64,000 nucleotides of DNA from Furcasterigmium furcatum (Eukaryota; Ascomycota; Sordariomycetes; Glomerellales; Plectosphaerellaceae): the NCBI GenBank assembly GCA_001599815.1, contig BCIA01000006.1, positions 3,598,961 through 3,662,960 of the forward strand, given 5' to 3'. The notes below the pieces were generated by a model. The model saw only the letters and a list, made by a program, of their open reading frames with translations, was not told the DNA's origin and did not search any database. Position 1 is the first letter of the stretch. Every line of letters begins with the position of its first letter. The position numbers were made by a program, and so were the translations under genes. Shown here piece after piece: positions 1-8,801 of the stretch.

Positions 1-761
1 GCTTCGCCGGGAGCCATGCTCATGTAACGGCTGACGAGCCTGTCGAGCCTGTCGGGGTGATGTTCTGAGAGAAGCGAGGCTTTCAACATGCAGGCGACGG
101 TCTCGGCAGTCTGGGGCAGTCCATTGCTCCTCACAAACAGCTCGTACCACTTGTGTAGGTCTTCCGCTTGGGACTTGTCGGGGTGCTGACGCAGACGCTC
201 CAATGAGGCTCGTAGGTACTGGTTGCCGAAGTACATGAGGTCTTGTCGGGGGACGCCGTCGATGCCACCCAGGCGCTTCAGCACAAGGGCTGCTCGCTCC
301 AGATTAGCCACCCTCAAGCAAGCATCGAAGATGGCTATCAACTCCTCGACGTCTCCGGGGATGCCGCTGACGTTGGTGCGCGCTCGGGGAATAGGGGGTT
401 CAGGTTCGCCCACAATCAGTGGTGAGGAAGGGTCGAACGATCGGAGGTCGTGGTATCGGGGTCGTGCATTCAGTGGCGAGTATTCAGGCAATGCAGAGCT
501 TTTCATCTTTCCATATGAAGCATCCAGATGAGGAGCGTCATCCATCGTGGTGGCAAAGCCCCTGGCTGGCAGGGTGGCCCCAGAGGAGCCGAAGCTTCTC
601 CTCCTCTTCCATGATCGGGTGTGGGTGTTTGTGACAAGCAGTCTTGTCGAGGTCGGAGCAGGCTGTCGCGTAGATGCTGATGCAGCAGCTATAGGCCGTA
701 ATAACCGCGAAACCACAGCGCGGTGCAGTGACAAGTTTGGTCGACTTGATCGTGCGAGCAT
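1..761 (-). CDS. RPO41: Mitochondrial DNA-directed RNA polymerase, N-terminal part (runs off the left edge)
   Basis: The protein is the single-subunit, phage-type RNA polymerase that transcribes mitochondrial DNA (cyt-5 in Neurospora, RPO41 in yeast). About 253 N-terminal residues are present, with no stop from the ATG at 759-761 to the window edge. The first ~70 residues form a typical matrix-targeting sequence: Arg/Ser/Ala-rich, almost no acidic residues, ending near ARGFATT. The following region resembles the family's N-terminal extension (GDVEELIAIFDAC, ERAALVLKRL, ADLHKWYELF-like blocks; ending RLVSRYMSMAPGE). The catalytic domain lies outside the window. No intron is needed here. The start was chosen because it opens the targeting peptide; a downstream Met at 543-545 would lose it. 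It diverges from ATP25 across about 700 bp. Family assignment is from remembered similarity of the N-terminal region, not from the catalytic core. Confidence 0.85.
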   Translation of the reverse strand, partial: MLARSSRPNLSLHRAVVSRLLRPIAAASASTRQPAPTSTRLLVTNTHTRSWKRRRSFGSSGATLPARGFATTMDDAPHLDASYGKMKSSALPEYSPLNARPRYHDLRSFDPSSPLIVGEPEPPIPRARTNVSGIPGDVEELIAIFDACLRVANLERAALVLKRLGGIDGVPRQDLMYFGNQYLRASLERLRQHPDKSQAEDLHKWYELFVRSNGLPQTAETVACMLKASLLSEHHPDRLDRLVSRYMSMAPGE

Positions 762-1462
762 CTTGACGGAGACTCACGCGACAGGGACTGGACTTGGAAG
801 GATCGGACAGCTCGAAGGAGCTGGTGGCGGTTTCGTAGCTCAAAAGACGGGCAAATACATGAAGAATTAATGAGAAGTGATTAAAACAAGGCTATGATGG
901 GAGAGGGAACGTGGATGATTGTCTGATGCACTCTGGGTCGTGGCGCATTGAAGACGAGAAAAAAGCTGCTCCAGGGTCAGGGACGTCTCTGCTCGAATTC
1001 GAGTGGAGGAAGCTCCCTGAATTTTTCGCCCATATGCAACTGGCCCACTTCCCGGAGAATTGTGGGGACGTCAGCCAATGGTGTTCTGGTCACGTGGCCG
1101 CGTGGCTATCTCGCGATTCAGTCGTGTCGGACTGTTTGCTGCAGGGTATCAATCCATTGATGAGAATGTCTGTTGATGCTCCCCTCCAGAGAAAAGTAAT
1201 ACCACATGGCCTGGCGATTTCAACGGCCTGCTATTCCACTAACATACACCGTTTTGACGTTGCAGACATTGACTGAATCAAGACAAAATGATGGAGGTGG
1301 AGCTCATTTAAGTGGGTTCGCGGCCCGGAGCTTCGGTCCCTGCTTCGCCCAATCAAATTGACTTTTCTACAACGCCTCCCATCTTTCTCGAGCTCCAGAC
1401 TTCAGGTTTGGCCCTTCACTTCCGCCAGCTGCTTCTCCAAACCGTGGCCCATCATCAAGGAT
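762..1462. promoter_or_regulatory. Shared divergent promoter of RPO41 and ATP25
   Basis: This 701-bp interval separates two start codons facing away from each other. It holds two CCAAT pentamers, at 1075-1079 and 1349-1353 (CCAATCA), the latter about 110 bp before the ATP25 start. A pyrimidine-rich leader (TTTCTACAACGCCTCCCATC) precedes ATP25. CCAAT is the site of the HAP/CBF complex, which controls respiratory genes in fungi; its use here is inference. No other gene is seen. Confidence 0.6.
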
Positions 1463-3259
1463 ATGGCTTCCCGACCCGCTGTTGCAGCACTGGGCTGCTT
1501 TCAGTGTCGAAGCGCGCTCTTCAGAGCGGTCACCTCGGCTTCTTTTCCAGCTTTGCGGGTGTCTGCAAGTGTATCGCAGCCGACGAGATCACTGTCCCTG
1601 CCCATTCGATCCTTTGCAACAACAACCCCAAAAGAACCCTCCACAACAGAGGAAGACACCTCGGCTCGGAAAACAACTGAGAAGAGCGAGGAATCGAGCG
1701 ACGAGCTTCCGACACAAACCGATGGCTCGGCAACGCCGTGGTACCTCGATGTCGAGCCTCCACAGCATGCCCCCTCTCAGCACATCGCACCATTGCCAGA
1801 AATCCCTGAAGGATCTCCTCCGATTTTTGAACCCCTTTTGAAGTACGTCTATGAAGAGATGGGCTTGGACGACATGACGATACTCGATCTTCGCGACATG
1901 GACCCTCCTCCTGCCTTGGGCCCCAACCTCATGATGCTCTTCGGCACCGCCCGAAGCGAGCGCCATCTCCACGTTTCATCCAGCCGATTGGTCAAGTGGC
2001 TCAGATACACCTACCGCGTCGAATCTCGTGCCGACGGTCTGATCGGCCCCGGAGAGCTCAAGACCAAGCTGCGAAGGCTGCGAAAGAGGGCAAAGTTGAT
2101 GGGCTCCAGCGCTCTGCCGATCGGTGAAGACGATGGTATCTCGACCGGCTGGATTTGCGTGAATCTGGGCACCATAGGTTCCTCGCTCGGCGAATCGGCA
2201 AGATATGACGATGATGGCAAGGTCTCCGGTTTCGGCTCGTCCACCATGGGTACCACGATTGTTGTCCAGGTCATGACAGAGTCCCGGCGCAACGAGCTCA
2301 ACCTCGAGCAGCTATGGGGCGGCCAGCTGAGAAGAAGCCAAGAAAGCGAGGAGGCGCTCAAGGTTGGAGAGGAAGAATTCATCCGCAAGTTCGGCAAGAA
2401 GCCGCCGCCAGCACCGAGGCCGCCGCCCACGCCGCGCCCTCACAGGGGGCAAAAGTTCGGCTCCGCCCAGAGACGGACATTCTCAACAAGCAGGGTCGTC
2501 GCTGGCCTGGAGGCATTCTCGTCTTCCTCGAGCGCATCAGACCCTCTTGCAGAGGTCAACGATGTCGTTCTCGGGGGGCGCCACATCACTTATGATCGGG
2601 GTGTCCAGCTGCTACAGGAGCTCCTCAACGCGCGCACTGATATTACCCCTCGGGAGATTGAGCTTGCGCTCGAATTGCTGACAACAATGCACGAACGCGG
2701 CATGTCAGTGCTCAACAACGACACCATCGTCACACTCATTGAGTGTTTATCCAGACACCGAAATGTCAGCTCACAGCAAATCCGGTCCAACCTGCAGCAT
2801 CTTCTCATGCGCGGCGTCACAGGTTGCCCGTCGGAAGAACACCTCAAGCGTCTCCTTGCTGCCTTCGTAGCTTTGGAAAAATGGCAGCTATACTGGGAAA
2901 TCTGGCGCATGCCCCCGCGCCATGCACTGCCCCGCAGCGCGGACCTTTACCTCTTCGTCCTGCGCCAGGCCCTCGCGACGGGGCGACAAAACATTGTCGA
3001 GGATGCTTTGAGGATCGTTGTGCCCGACATGGAGCACGAGACACCTCCCATCCTTCCCATCGGCCAGATGTGGACTACGCTCAAGGAATGCCTGCTCCTC
3101 GCCGACCCCGCGGCTGAGGAGTTGTCCCGCCGTTCCGGCGCCGAAGTACTGCGCAACAAGGACACGACGCTTCAGTGGCGGCACAAGGCCGAGTGGGTGC
3201 GCATGTACCGGCGCCTCGATTCACTGAACCGTGAGGCTCAGCGCGTCGGCCTGTTTTGA
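1463..3259 (+). CDS. ATP25: ATPase synthesis protein 25, mitochondrial
   Basis: ATP25 is a mitochondrial protein needed for expression and assembly of the ATP synthase F0 subunit 9 ring; in yeast it is processed so that the C-terminal half stabilises the ATP9/OLI1 mRNA. This 598-residue intronless frame starts with a targeting sequence (MASRPAV... ending near IRSFATTT). A RsfS/oligomerisation-like domain follows at about residues 115-265, with the family's blocks LDLRDMDPPPALGPNLM, LFGTARSERHLHVSS and TGWICVNLGTIGSS. A Pro-rich linker leads to an alpha-helical C-terminal half. An in-frame ATG 105 nt upstream would put Phe/Ser-rich sequence before the targeting peptide; the chosen ATG gives the better presequence. 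It is divergent to RPO41, so the two mitochondrial gene-expression factors share a promoter region. Confidence 0.92.
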   Translation: MASRPAVAALGCFQCRSALFRAVTSASFPALRVSASVSQPTRSLSLPIRSFATTTPKEPSTTEEDTSARKTTEKSEESSDELPTQTDGSATPWYLDVEPPQHAPSQHIAPLPEIPEGSPPIFEPLLKYVYEEMGLDDMTILDLRDMDPPPALGPNLMMLFGTARSERHLHVSSSRLVKWLRYTYRVESRADGLIGPGELKTKLRRLRKRAKLMGSSALPIGEDDGISTGWICVNLGTIGSSLGESARYDDDGKVSGFGSSTMGTTIVVQVMTESRRNELNLEQLWGGQLRRSQESEEALKVGEEEFIRKFGKKPPPAPRPPPTPRPHRGQKFGSAQRRTFSTSRVVAGLEAFSSSSSASDPLAEVNDVVLGGRHITYDRGVQLLQELLNARTDITPREIELALELLTTMHERGMSVLNNDTIVTLIECLSRHRNVSSQQIRSNLQHLLMRGVTGCPSEEHLKRLLAAFVALEKWQLYWEIWRMPPRHALPRSADLYLFVLRQALATGRQNIVEDALRIVVPDMEHETPPILPIGQMWTTLKECLLLADPAAEELSRRSGAEVLRNKDTTLQWRHKAEWVRMYRRLDSLNREAQRVGLF

Positions 3260-3643
3260 AGAGGCGGCACCCTGGCTGCCAGGAGCGCATGTACCACAAC
3301 TGTAAATTATCAACCATCTACAACACACTGTACCTATACCAAGAGACTGGCCCATTTCCAGGCACATTTCACGCAATCCGCGGATGGGCTTGGGAGTTAT
3401 TTTGAATGTGTGATGTGATTTCAAAAATTCTCTTCGTCAAGACTGCTGAAGTTTGCCAGGTGCATCCGAGGTATCCTCCAACCAGAGTCGCCCATAACGC
3501 CGTGCAAACGGAAACTCCCAAAGCAAGATCCCGTCGTCGTCGAGCGATCGCCAAATCCATCCATGTCCCACGTTTTCCAGGCTCCTGACGATTGCCTCCT
3601 ATTCCTCTCTCATAAGCCGGACGTCCATTACGGCGATTTCATT
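3260..3643. other. Intergenic, no gene seen
   Basis: This is the 3' flank of ATP25 and of the convergent small gene on the minus strand. Short open frames here lack coding character. Nothing else was recognised. Confidence 0.6.
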
Positions 3644-3895
3644 TCATTTCGCCTCCTGCTCGCTAAAGACGCTCTCCGTCTCCGAGGTCTGTCGCCGGTG
3701 CGAGCGCGCGCTCTTGTCATGTGGCGGCGTGGGGACTCGGGGCGAGGATGACCGAGGGGTAGTTGGAGAAGGAACAGAGTCTCCTACGGATGGTGTTTGC
3801 GCCGTGGGCTTCTGGCCGGTGAGATGCTGCTGGAGGAAGGGGTGGATGAAGACGGCAGATGGTCGTCGCGCAGTGGTAGCTTGGGAGGCGTACAT
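3644..3895 (-). CDS. Small Ser/Pro/Thr-rich protein of unknown function (83 aa)
   Basis: I do not recognise this protein. It is a single open frame of 83 residues, rich in Ser, Pro and Thr, with a basic patch (HDKSARSHRRQ) and an acidic tail (SETESVFSEQEAK). The N-terminal part (FIHPFLQQHL) could form a short helix. Support comes mainly from context: the ATG sits in a good start context (CACCATG) and follows an A/C-rich, ATG-free leader of about 100 nt. A TATA-like TTAAATAC lies at 4005-4012, with a CT-rich start region between. No signal peptide or membrane segment is visible. It could be a regulatory or stress-induced small protein, but no function is claimed. It might also be a random open frame, although the promoter layout argues against that. 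Confidence 0.5.
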   Translation of the reverse strand: MYASQATTARRPSAVFIHPFLQQHLTGQKPTAQTPSVGDSVPSPTTPRSSSPRVPTPPHDKSARSHRRQTSETESVFSEQEAK

Positions 3896-4004
3896 GGTGT
3901 CGGGTTTCTGAGAGTTTCTCGTTGTCTTGTTGCTTTCTCTTTATGATTGTGGTAAGATTGATAAGTGAAGAACAGAGCCACCGTCTTGGCGAGCAGCACG
4001 GGTT

Positions 4005-4012
4005 GTATTTAA
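4005..4012 (-). promoter_or_regulatory. TATA-like element of the 83-aa gene
   Basis: The minus-strand motif TTAAATAC stands about 110 nt upstream of the small gene's ATG. It is followed by a CT-rich block and an A-rich leader, the usual order in fungal core promoters. Confidence 0.4.
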
Positions 4013-5536
4013 CCGCCTGGATTTGCGGCCTTCCTCCCGCGCTCACGCGACCTGTGACTCGACTCGATGACGATGGCAACTGGGGTCAGGAGCTCAGACT
4101 CGAAACATCAGCAAGGTTTTTGGTGCACGACCGCCAAGAATAGCAGGAGTTTATGCCAAGAAAAGCACAATGTGAAACGGTCGTGGTGGTGAGGCATCAC
4201 GGCCGTGCGCGCTGGCACCACATGGAACCGCTGGCGGTTTGGTGTGCGAGATCGCCACCGACGATCTGTAATGCGGGGTGCGGTGAGGCTCAGAATAACG
4301 GCCAAGGATAGACTCGTGCGATGCAGGGGTTCTGTGGTACGAGAAGGCCACGTTCGTGAACCACCTGCTCTCACTCTGGCATCATGGGCCTTCTGGGCGT
4401 CTGAGAGAGGCCGTTGTCGCATCATGGCACAGGAGTGCCTAGAGCTGACAAGTTTTGAGTCGAGACGAGACAGAACACCCTCTGGACTCGATTCTGGGCC
4501 TTCATCGAACCATTCATCAACTCATCAGCCGAAAGGCTGGAACCCGGGGTTGAGGACTGAGGGGCAGGAGACCTCGTCTGGTCTCCATGATGGTTCCAAC
4601 CCCGTCACGGACTTTCGCCACGCCAAACGTCAGACATGATGGAACAGCCATTTTTGCGAATTCAGCGTGAGTCAAATTGAAAGTTAAATGAGAGCCCGGA
4701 ACTGCCCGGACGGTGAACCAGGCGGGTGGAGTTGCTCTCAGGGGACATCTCAGACGGTCAGCGTTTCTCCTTGGCACCGACCGAGCCCGACACCCGAGCG
4801 TTTCCCGGCTTGGAGTTAACTCCCACAATGTGAATTTTTCTTCCCATAACATCTATTCTTCTGCCCCAGCATATCTACACGGGAATGTAGAAACCTGGCT
4901 GGTCAACAAACACGCCTCTCGCGAGGTCCCTCATGGCGTTGACCTGGGGCGCACCCAGGGGTCATCTCGTGTGTTACCGTTCCACGTTGTTTCCCTTGAC
5001 TCCAACCACATCTCGGAGAAAATTTGCATGTTCCGGACCATCCGATCGAACAAGCTCAATGGCCAGAAGTCAAAGTTGTCGACAAGCGACAAGCCGACCC
5101 GTTGACCGCAAATGCACGGACTCTCCGAGCCTGAGCTGACGCCTCACCTCCATGACCACTCTTATGAAATTGTCGTGAATCAGGTTGTGGTTCACGAATG
5201 CAAAGACGCCGATGATCTGTTGGGCTCATAAGTAAAAGTACGCCGGTCACCGGTGTTCTGGACTTTGCCTTGGGTCTGGCAACTTGAACTTACGGCACGG
5301 ATTTCTTGAAAGTGCGTACTGGTATCGTGTCATTACGACGTCCCTCTCCTCCCTGAGCTCCTGCATGAGAGCTTGCCCTCGAGGCATCTCGCCCATACGG
5401 TCATCTCTGTTCAACAAGGGCCGAGGTCATGATTGCCCATGCTCAGGAGCCATAGCGATCAGGAACAAAGCTCGCCTTGGCAACCCAAGTTCAATATCTA
5501 GGAAGCCAAGCCGGACAGCACCGAGTGTAAGATTGC

Positions 5537-5538
<2 letters not shown>
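4013..5538. other. Gene-free stretch left of the assembly gap
   Basis: Open frames of up to about 140 codons occur on both strands, but none has recognisable motifs, convincing splice structure or consistent composition. The stretch is more AT-balanced than its coding neighbours. No transposon ends or repeats were recognised. Confidence 0.5.
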
Positions 5539-5588
<50 letters not shown>

Positions 5589-5688
5589 NNNNNNNNNNNN
5601 NNNNNNNNNNNNNNNNNNNNNNNNNNNNNNNNNNNNNNNNNNNNNNNNNNNNNNNNNNNNNNNNNNNNNNNNNNNNNNNNNNNNNNNN

Positions 5689-5722
<34 letters not shown>
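5539..5722. repeat. Poly-C tract interrupted by a 100-N assembly gap
   Basis: Fifty consecutive C (5539-5588), exactly 100 N (5589-5688) and 34 more C (5689-5722). The round number of N marks a scaffold gap of unknown size. C lies on the same strand on both sides, which suggests one long dC:dG homopolymer that the assembly could not cross. Confidence 0.9.
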
Positions 5723-5725
<3 letters not shown>

Positions 5726-5735
5726 TCAGTACGAC

Positions 5736-6802
5736 GGCGATGCCGCTGGGAATCTCAGGGCCCGCCAGGAGTCAAGAGATGATGAGCTTGCATCGGCGTA
5801 TCATATTCCTAAAGATCTCGCCCTAGCCGCAAAGGCACTTGTAGAGTCTACGGACCAGAAGCCTCACCCGGGCAAACACGCCGAGTTAGCCGAGAACATG
5901 AGGAGCAAGTCCGGCTTTTGAAACAATGACACCAATATGCCCGAGTCTCTGGACACGCCTGATGGCAGGCTCAGTGCCTGGGCCCCTGATGCTGTCGCAA
6001 ACGCATCTGATATTGCCAAGCGCAGCAGCAACTTCTGGATGGTAAACATGGAGCAATTCGGTGTCAGTTCTTTCGCACCCAGCAGCTACAAGGTGAGCAG
6101 GTGAGACACCCTCATGTCCTCGAATATATGCTGATAGGCCTTCCAGGTTTGAAGAAACCTCATGGACTACGGTGCTGTCGGTGACGGTGTGGTAGGCGGC
6201 ACTGAAGCCATCAACGCGGCGGTGGCCGAGGGGAGCTTCTGGGTGATGCTTACGACAAGACGCAGCCGAGCCTGTACACGCGAAGGCGTCCCTCGTATTG
6301 CTTCGTTCGGCCTGGTTGCATCATGGACGTCAAGGCGCTGGGTGCCAAGGGAGATGGCGTCACCGATGACACGGCAGTCCTGAACGCGATTCTGGATGGC
6401 GCTGTAAACACTACGGCGGCGGTCTTCTTCCCCTTCGGAGTGTACAGGATCGAGAACACGCTCCTTGTCCCCGTCGGCTCGCTCATCATCGGCCAGGCCT
6501 GGTCGCAGATCATGGCGGCAGGCTCGCGCTTCCAAGACGCCAGCGCGCTCCGAGAGCTGCCATGCAGGTGGGCAAGCCTGGAGACGTCGGTATCGTCGAG
6601 ATCCAAGACATGTTGTTCACGGTGAGCAGGCCGACAGCCGGCGCCGTGTTAGTAGAGTGGAACGTCCGGGGTTCGACGCCCGGATCGGCGGGGATATGGG
6701 GTAAGTTTCCGTGCCGCTCCGCGAACATCCCGCAGGGAGCTGCCGGGATTCGTGCTGATCATTTCCGCGATAGATTCCCACTTCAGGGTCGGCGGTGCAT
6801 GA
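5736..6802 (+). pseudogene. Relic of a GH55 exo-beta-1,3-glucanase gene
   Basis: GH55 enzymes are secreted two-domain beta-helix glucanases that trim beta-1,3-glucan. The fragment keeps family landmarks in order: FWMVNMEQFG and FAPSSYK, then MDYGAVGDG (first-domain start), then DAYDKTQPSLYTR and a second GAKGDGVTDDTAVLNAI (second-domain start), FPFGVYRIENTL, GQAWSQIMA, VGKPGDVGIVEIQDM and DSHFRVGG. It is broken in several ways. TGA stops lie at 5919-5921, 6150-6152 (where homologues carry Trp) and 6800-6802. About 250 residues of the first domain are missing at a junction near 6240. A frame change occurs around 6545-6565, and the C-terminal half is gone. Two introns remain clean (about 6093-6146, GTGAGC to CAG; about 6701-6773, GTAAGT to TAG), so decay began in a spliced gene. 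The 5' end is lost in the adjacent gap. Confidence 0.8.
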
Positions 6803-6805
6803 CAG

Positions 6806-7682
6806 ATGGCGTACACATGGCTAACCCAGCACAGCGTCGGCCCTGATAATCAGATCGATATTCCGTGCCGTCTTCGGCCCGGCACCGACGAACGCTTCGC
6901 CGACGGCATTGCTCGCTTGGAGAACTGGCTGCGGTGGCACACGAGGGAGTACAACCGCGAGAGCACCTGGAATCCCGCACTGGGCGACTGCAACCCCCTC
7001 GACCAGCTCCTCGACCGCCTCTGGAACGAAGTGATCGAGGACTATCAGGACAAGGACCAGATTCAATCCGGCGATGGTGTCGAGGAGGGCTCCGAGGATT
7101 TCAGTCCTGTTGGGAGGGCGTTCCTCGCGTGGGTCGGGGAGAGGGAAGACAAGGGTCGACACGCACCAAACGTACGCCCGCCACGACCAGTGCCTCATCA
7201 TCAACGAGACGGCCCTTAGACAGCTCGAGCAGCTGCCCAAGGAGACCCCAGAGTCGCTCAAGGTGATGTCTGAACGCAACACACCAGGCCGTAAGATCGC
7301 AGACGACACTGGAGCCCGCTGGATCTGGGTCCTGGACCGCGAGTCCCAGAACGATGGTGACCATCTCCCCAAGCCCCGTTTCATGAAGACCGAGGACAAG
7401 CCGTTCCCTCCCTGGATCCGGGTGAAGGTGAACCGGCTGCTGCACCTGTTCTGGTGGCGACTCACCCCCGGCAGGCAAGCGATGGATACGATGGGCGGCG
7501 AATGGCTCTGCCACGTCGAGGAAGACAAGGACAAGCACGGCAAGGTCTTCTGGTGGCATCCGCACCCGCATATTACGAATACGATGAGGCGAGAGGATCG
7601 GAAGCGTGGCAGGGAGGAGGCTTCGACTGGCGATGAATACCGTTGCAAGAAGCAAGGCTGGAGGAAGAAGCAGTCGAAGTGA
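6806..7682 (+). pseudogene. Unrecognised coding stretch with a frame break
   Basis: Two overlapping frames read like one protein split by a one-base shift. The first (6806-7219) contains a charged, Trp-rich sequence (ARLENWLRWHTREYN, DQLLDRLWNEVIEDY). The second (to 7682) continues with YARHDQCLIINETAL, GARWIWVLDRES, VNRLLHLFWWRLTPG and GEWLCHVEEDKDKHG, then a basic tail. The switch lies near 7140-7190. A 62-nt GTGGGT...CAG segment there could be an intron, but it has no branch point and would remove sequence that looks coding. I do not recognise the family; no signal peptide or membrane segment is visible. It follows directly on the GH55 relic's last stop, and no start with a promoter is evident. 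It may be the 3' part of a larger dead gene. A full antisense open frame over the same span is probably a shadow. Confidence 0.45.
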
Positions 7683-7912
7683 CCAAGGATCAACCAAGCC
7701 AAACATCAACATCACAGGAGGAGAGAAGGACGTGGATTGAGGGTCCATAACCAGTGCTCGTTGTTGGCTCCAACGCTACCAGACTAGACTACATACTCAC
7801 ACACAGCCAGTCCTCTCTGCTGAAAAGGAGGCCACCTGCAACAGATATTGAAGAATGACCTATTGGCTCTCGCCCCAAAGCCCCCTCCGAGATTAAATTG
7901 GTCTTCCCAAAG

Positions 7913-8801
7913 TCACCACTCAGTCCAAAGGCTGTCAGGCAAAGCCAGCAGAATCTCCGCGGCCAAGGTTCCATTCTCCTTCATCCACTGCGCAAACTCA
8001 GGCCTCTTCCTTATCTCTCGGTGGGACAATACCATGTAGTCGCGAGCCAAGTCCCGAATCTGCGCGGCTTAGATATCGTTTGTATGCGTCCAGAGGAAGG
8101 CGATTGCCTCGAGAAATTCCTAAAACGAAGCTTCGCTAAGTTTTCTGATGTCCATAAAAGCCAGGCAGTAATGGAATATTTTCCCACAGCCTTCGGTGAG
8201 ACGGTCGATGAGGTACTTGTCCGCCAAAATGTACAGCTTGATGCTGTCAACAAGGGCGTCACGAAGAGTTCCGGGTGCTAAAGTTGCCGCTTGAACATCC
8301 AAATAATCGCCAAACCGAGTTCGATTGAAATCCTGGATCGTTGGGGAGGAAAACTTGTGTGTAACTCCGCTGAGGGCACTGCCGCCGTTTTGGCAATGGG
8401 CAAAGCGATGCTGTTTGCTCTCATGAGTGGGAGGCCGAGTGTGAAGAACCGGTAGGCGTGCGCGGCCCTTGTAGGCAAATTCCAGTAGGAGTTCGAAAAT
8501 CTTTGACTCGACATCTTCCCAAACAACGCGAGCTTCTACAGACTCACTCATGCCGCTTGTTGTCAGAGCTTCAAGGGGAGCCGAGAGCTGGCTGAAGATG
8601 TCCTGATGGACTAGGTACTCTTCAGCCGTGGGGCCGATGACGAAAATGAAGCCCCTAGACTTGAACGCTCTAAGTAGATGATGTTAGTCGTGATCTTCTT
8701 CAGAGATTTTTCGAAAGGTAGAAGGAGTCGCCTTACTTGCCAAACGTGGCGGGGGAAGCCGGCGTCGAGCCTCCGGGGTCGTGAGGAGAAGGTGTAGCCA
8801 T
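7913..8801 (-). pseudogene. BTB/POZ-domain protein gene with two in-frame stops
   Basis: Exon 1 (8737-8801) encodes a short Pro/Ser/Thr leader. After a clean intron (8670-8736, GTAAGG to TTAG), exon 2 carries a BTB-like fold: FKSRGFIFVIGP, YLVHQDIFSQLSAPLEAL, then WEDVESKIFELLLEFAYKG, as in fungal BTB proteins whose domain binds partners such as cullin-3. Helical sequence follows (LVDSIKLYILADKYLIDRL). A TAG at 8120-8122 stops the frame. The same frame stays protein-like beyond it (EFLEAIAFLWTHTND, then TAA at 8069-8071, then QIRDLARDYMVLSHREIRKR, EFAQWMKENG, ILLALPDSLWTEW) until a TGA at 7913-7915. Without the two stops it would be about 270 residues. A truncated 203-residue product ending at 8120 is possible. 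No intron that skips both stops was found. Confidence 0.65.

Noticed and set aside
6650..6690. tRNA B-box-like GGGTTCGACGCCC
   Set aside because: It lies in GH55-derived coding sequence and has no matching A-box or cloverleaf arms.
6821..7702. 293-codon minus-strand open frame over the frame-broken stretch
   Set aside because: The plus-strand frames look more protein-like; the antisense reading is Ser/Cys/Leu-rich low complexity, though it is unbroken and could be revisited.
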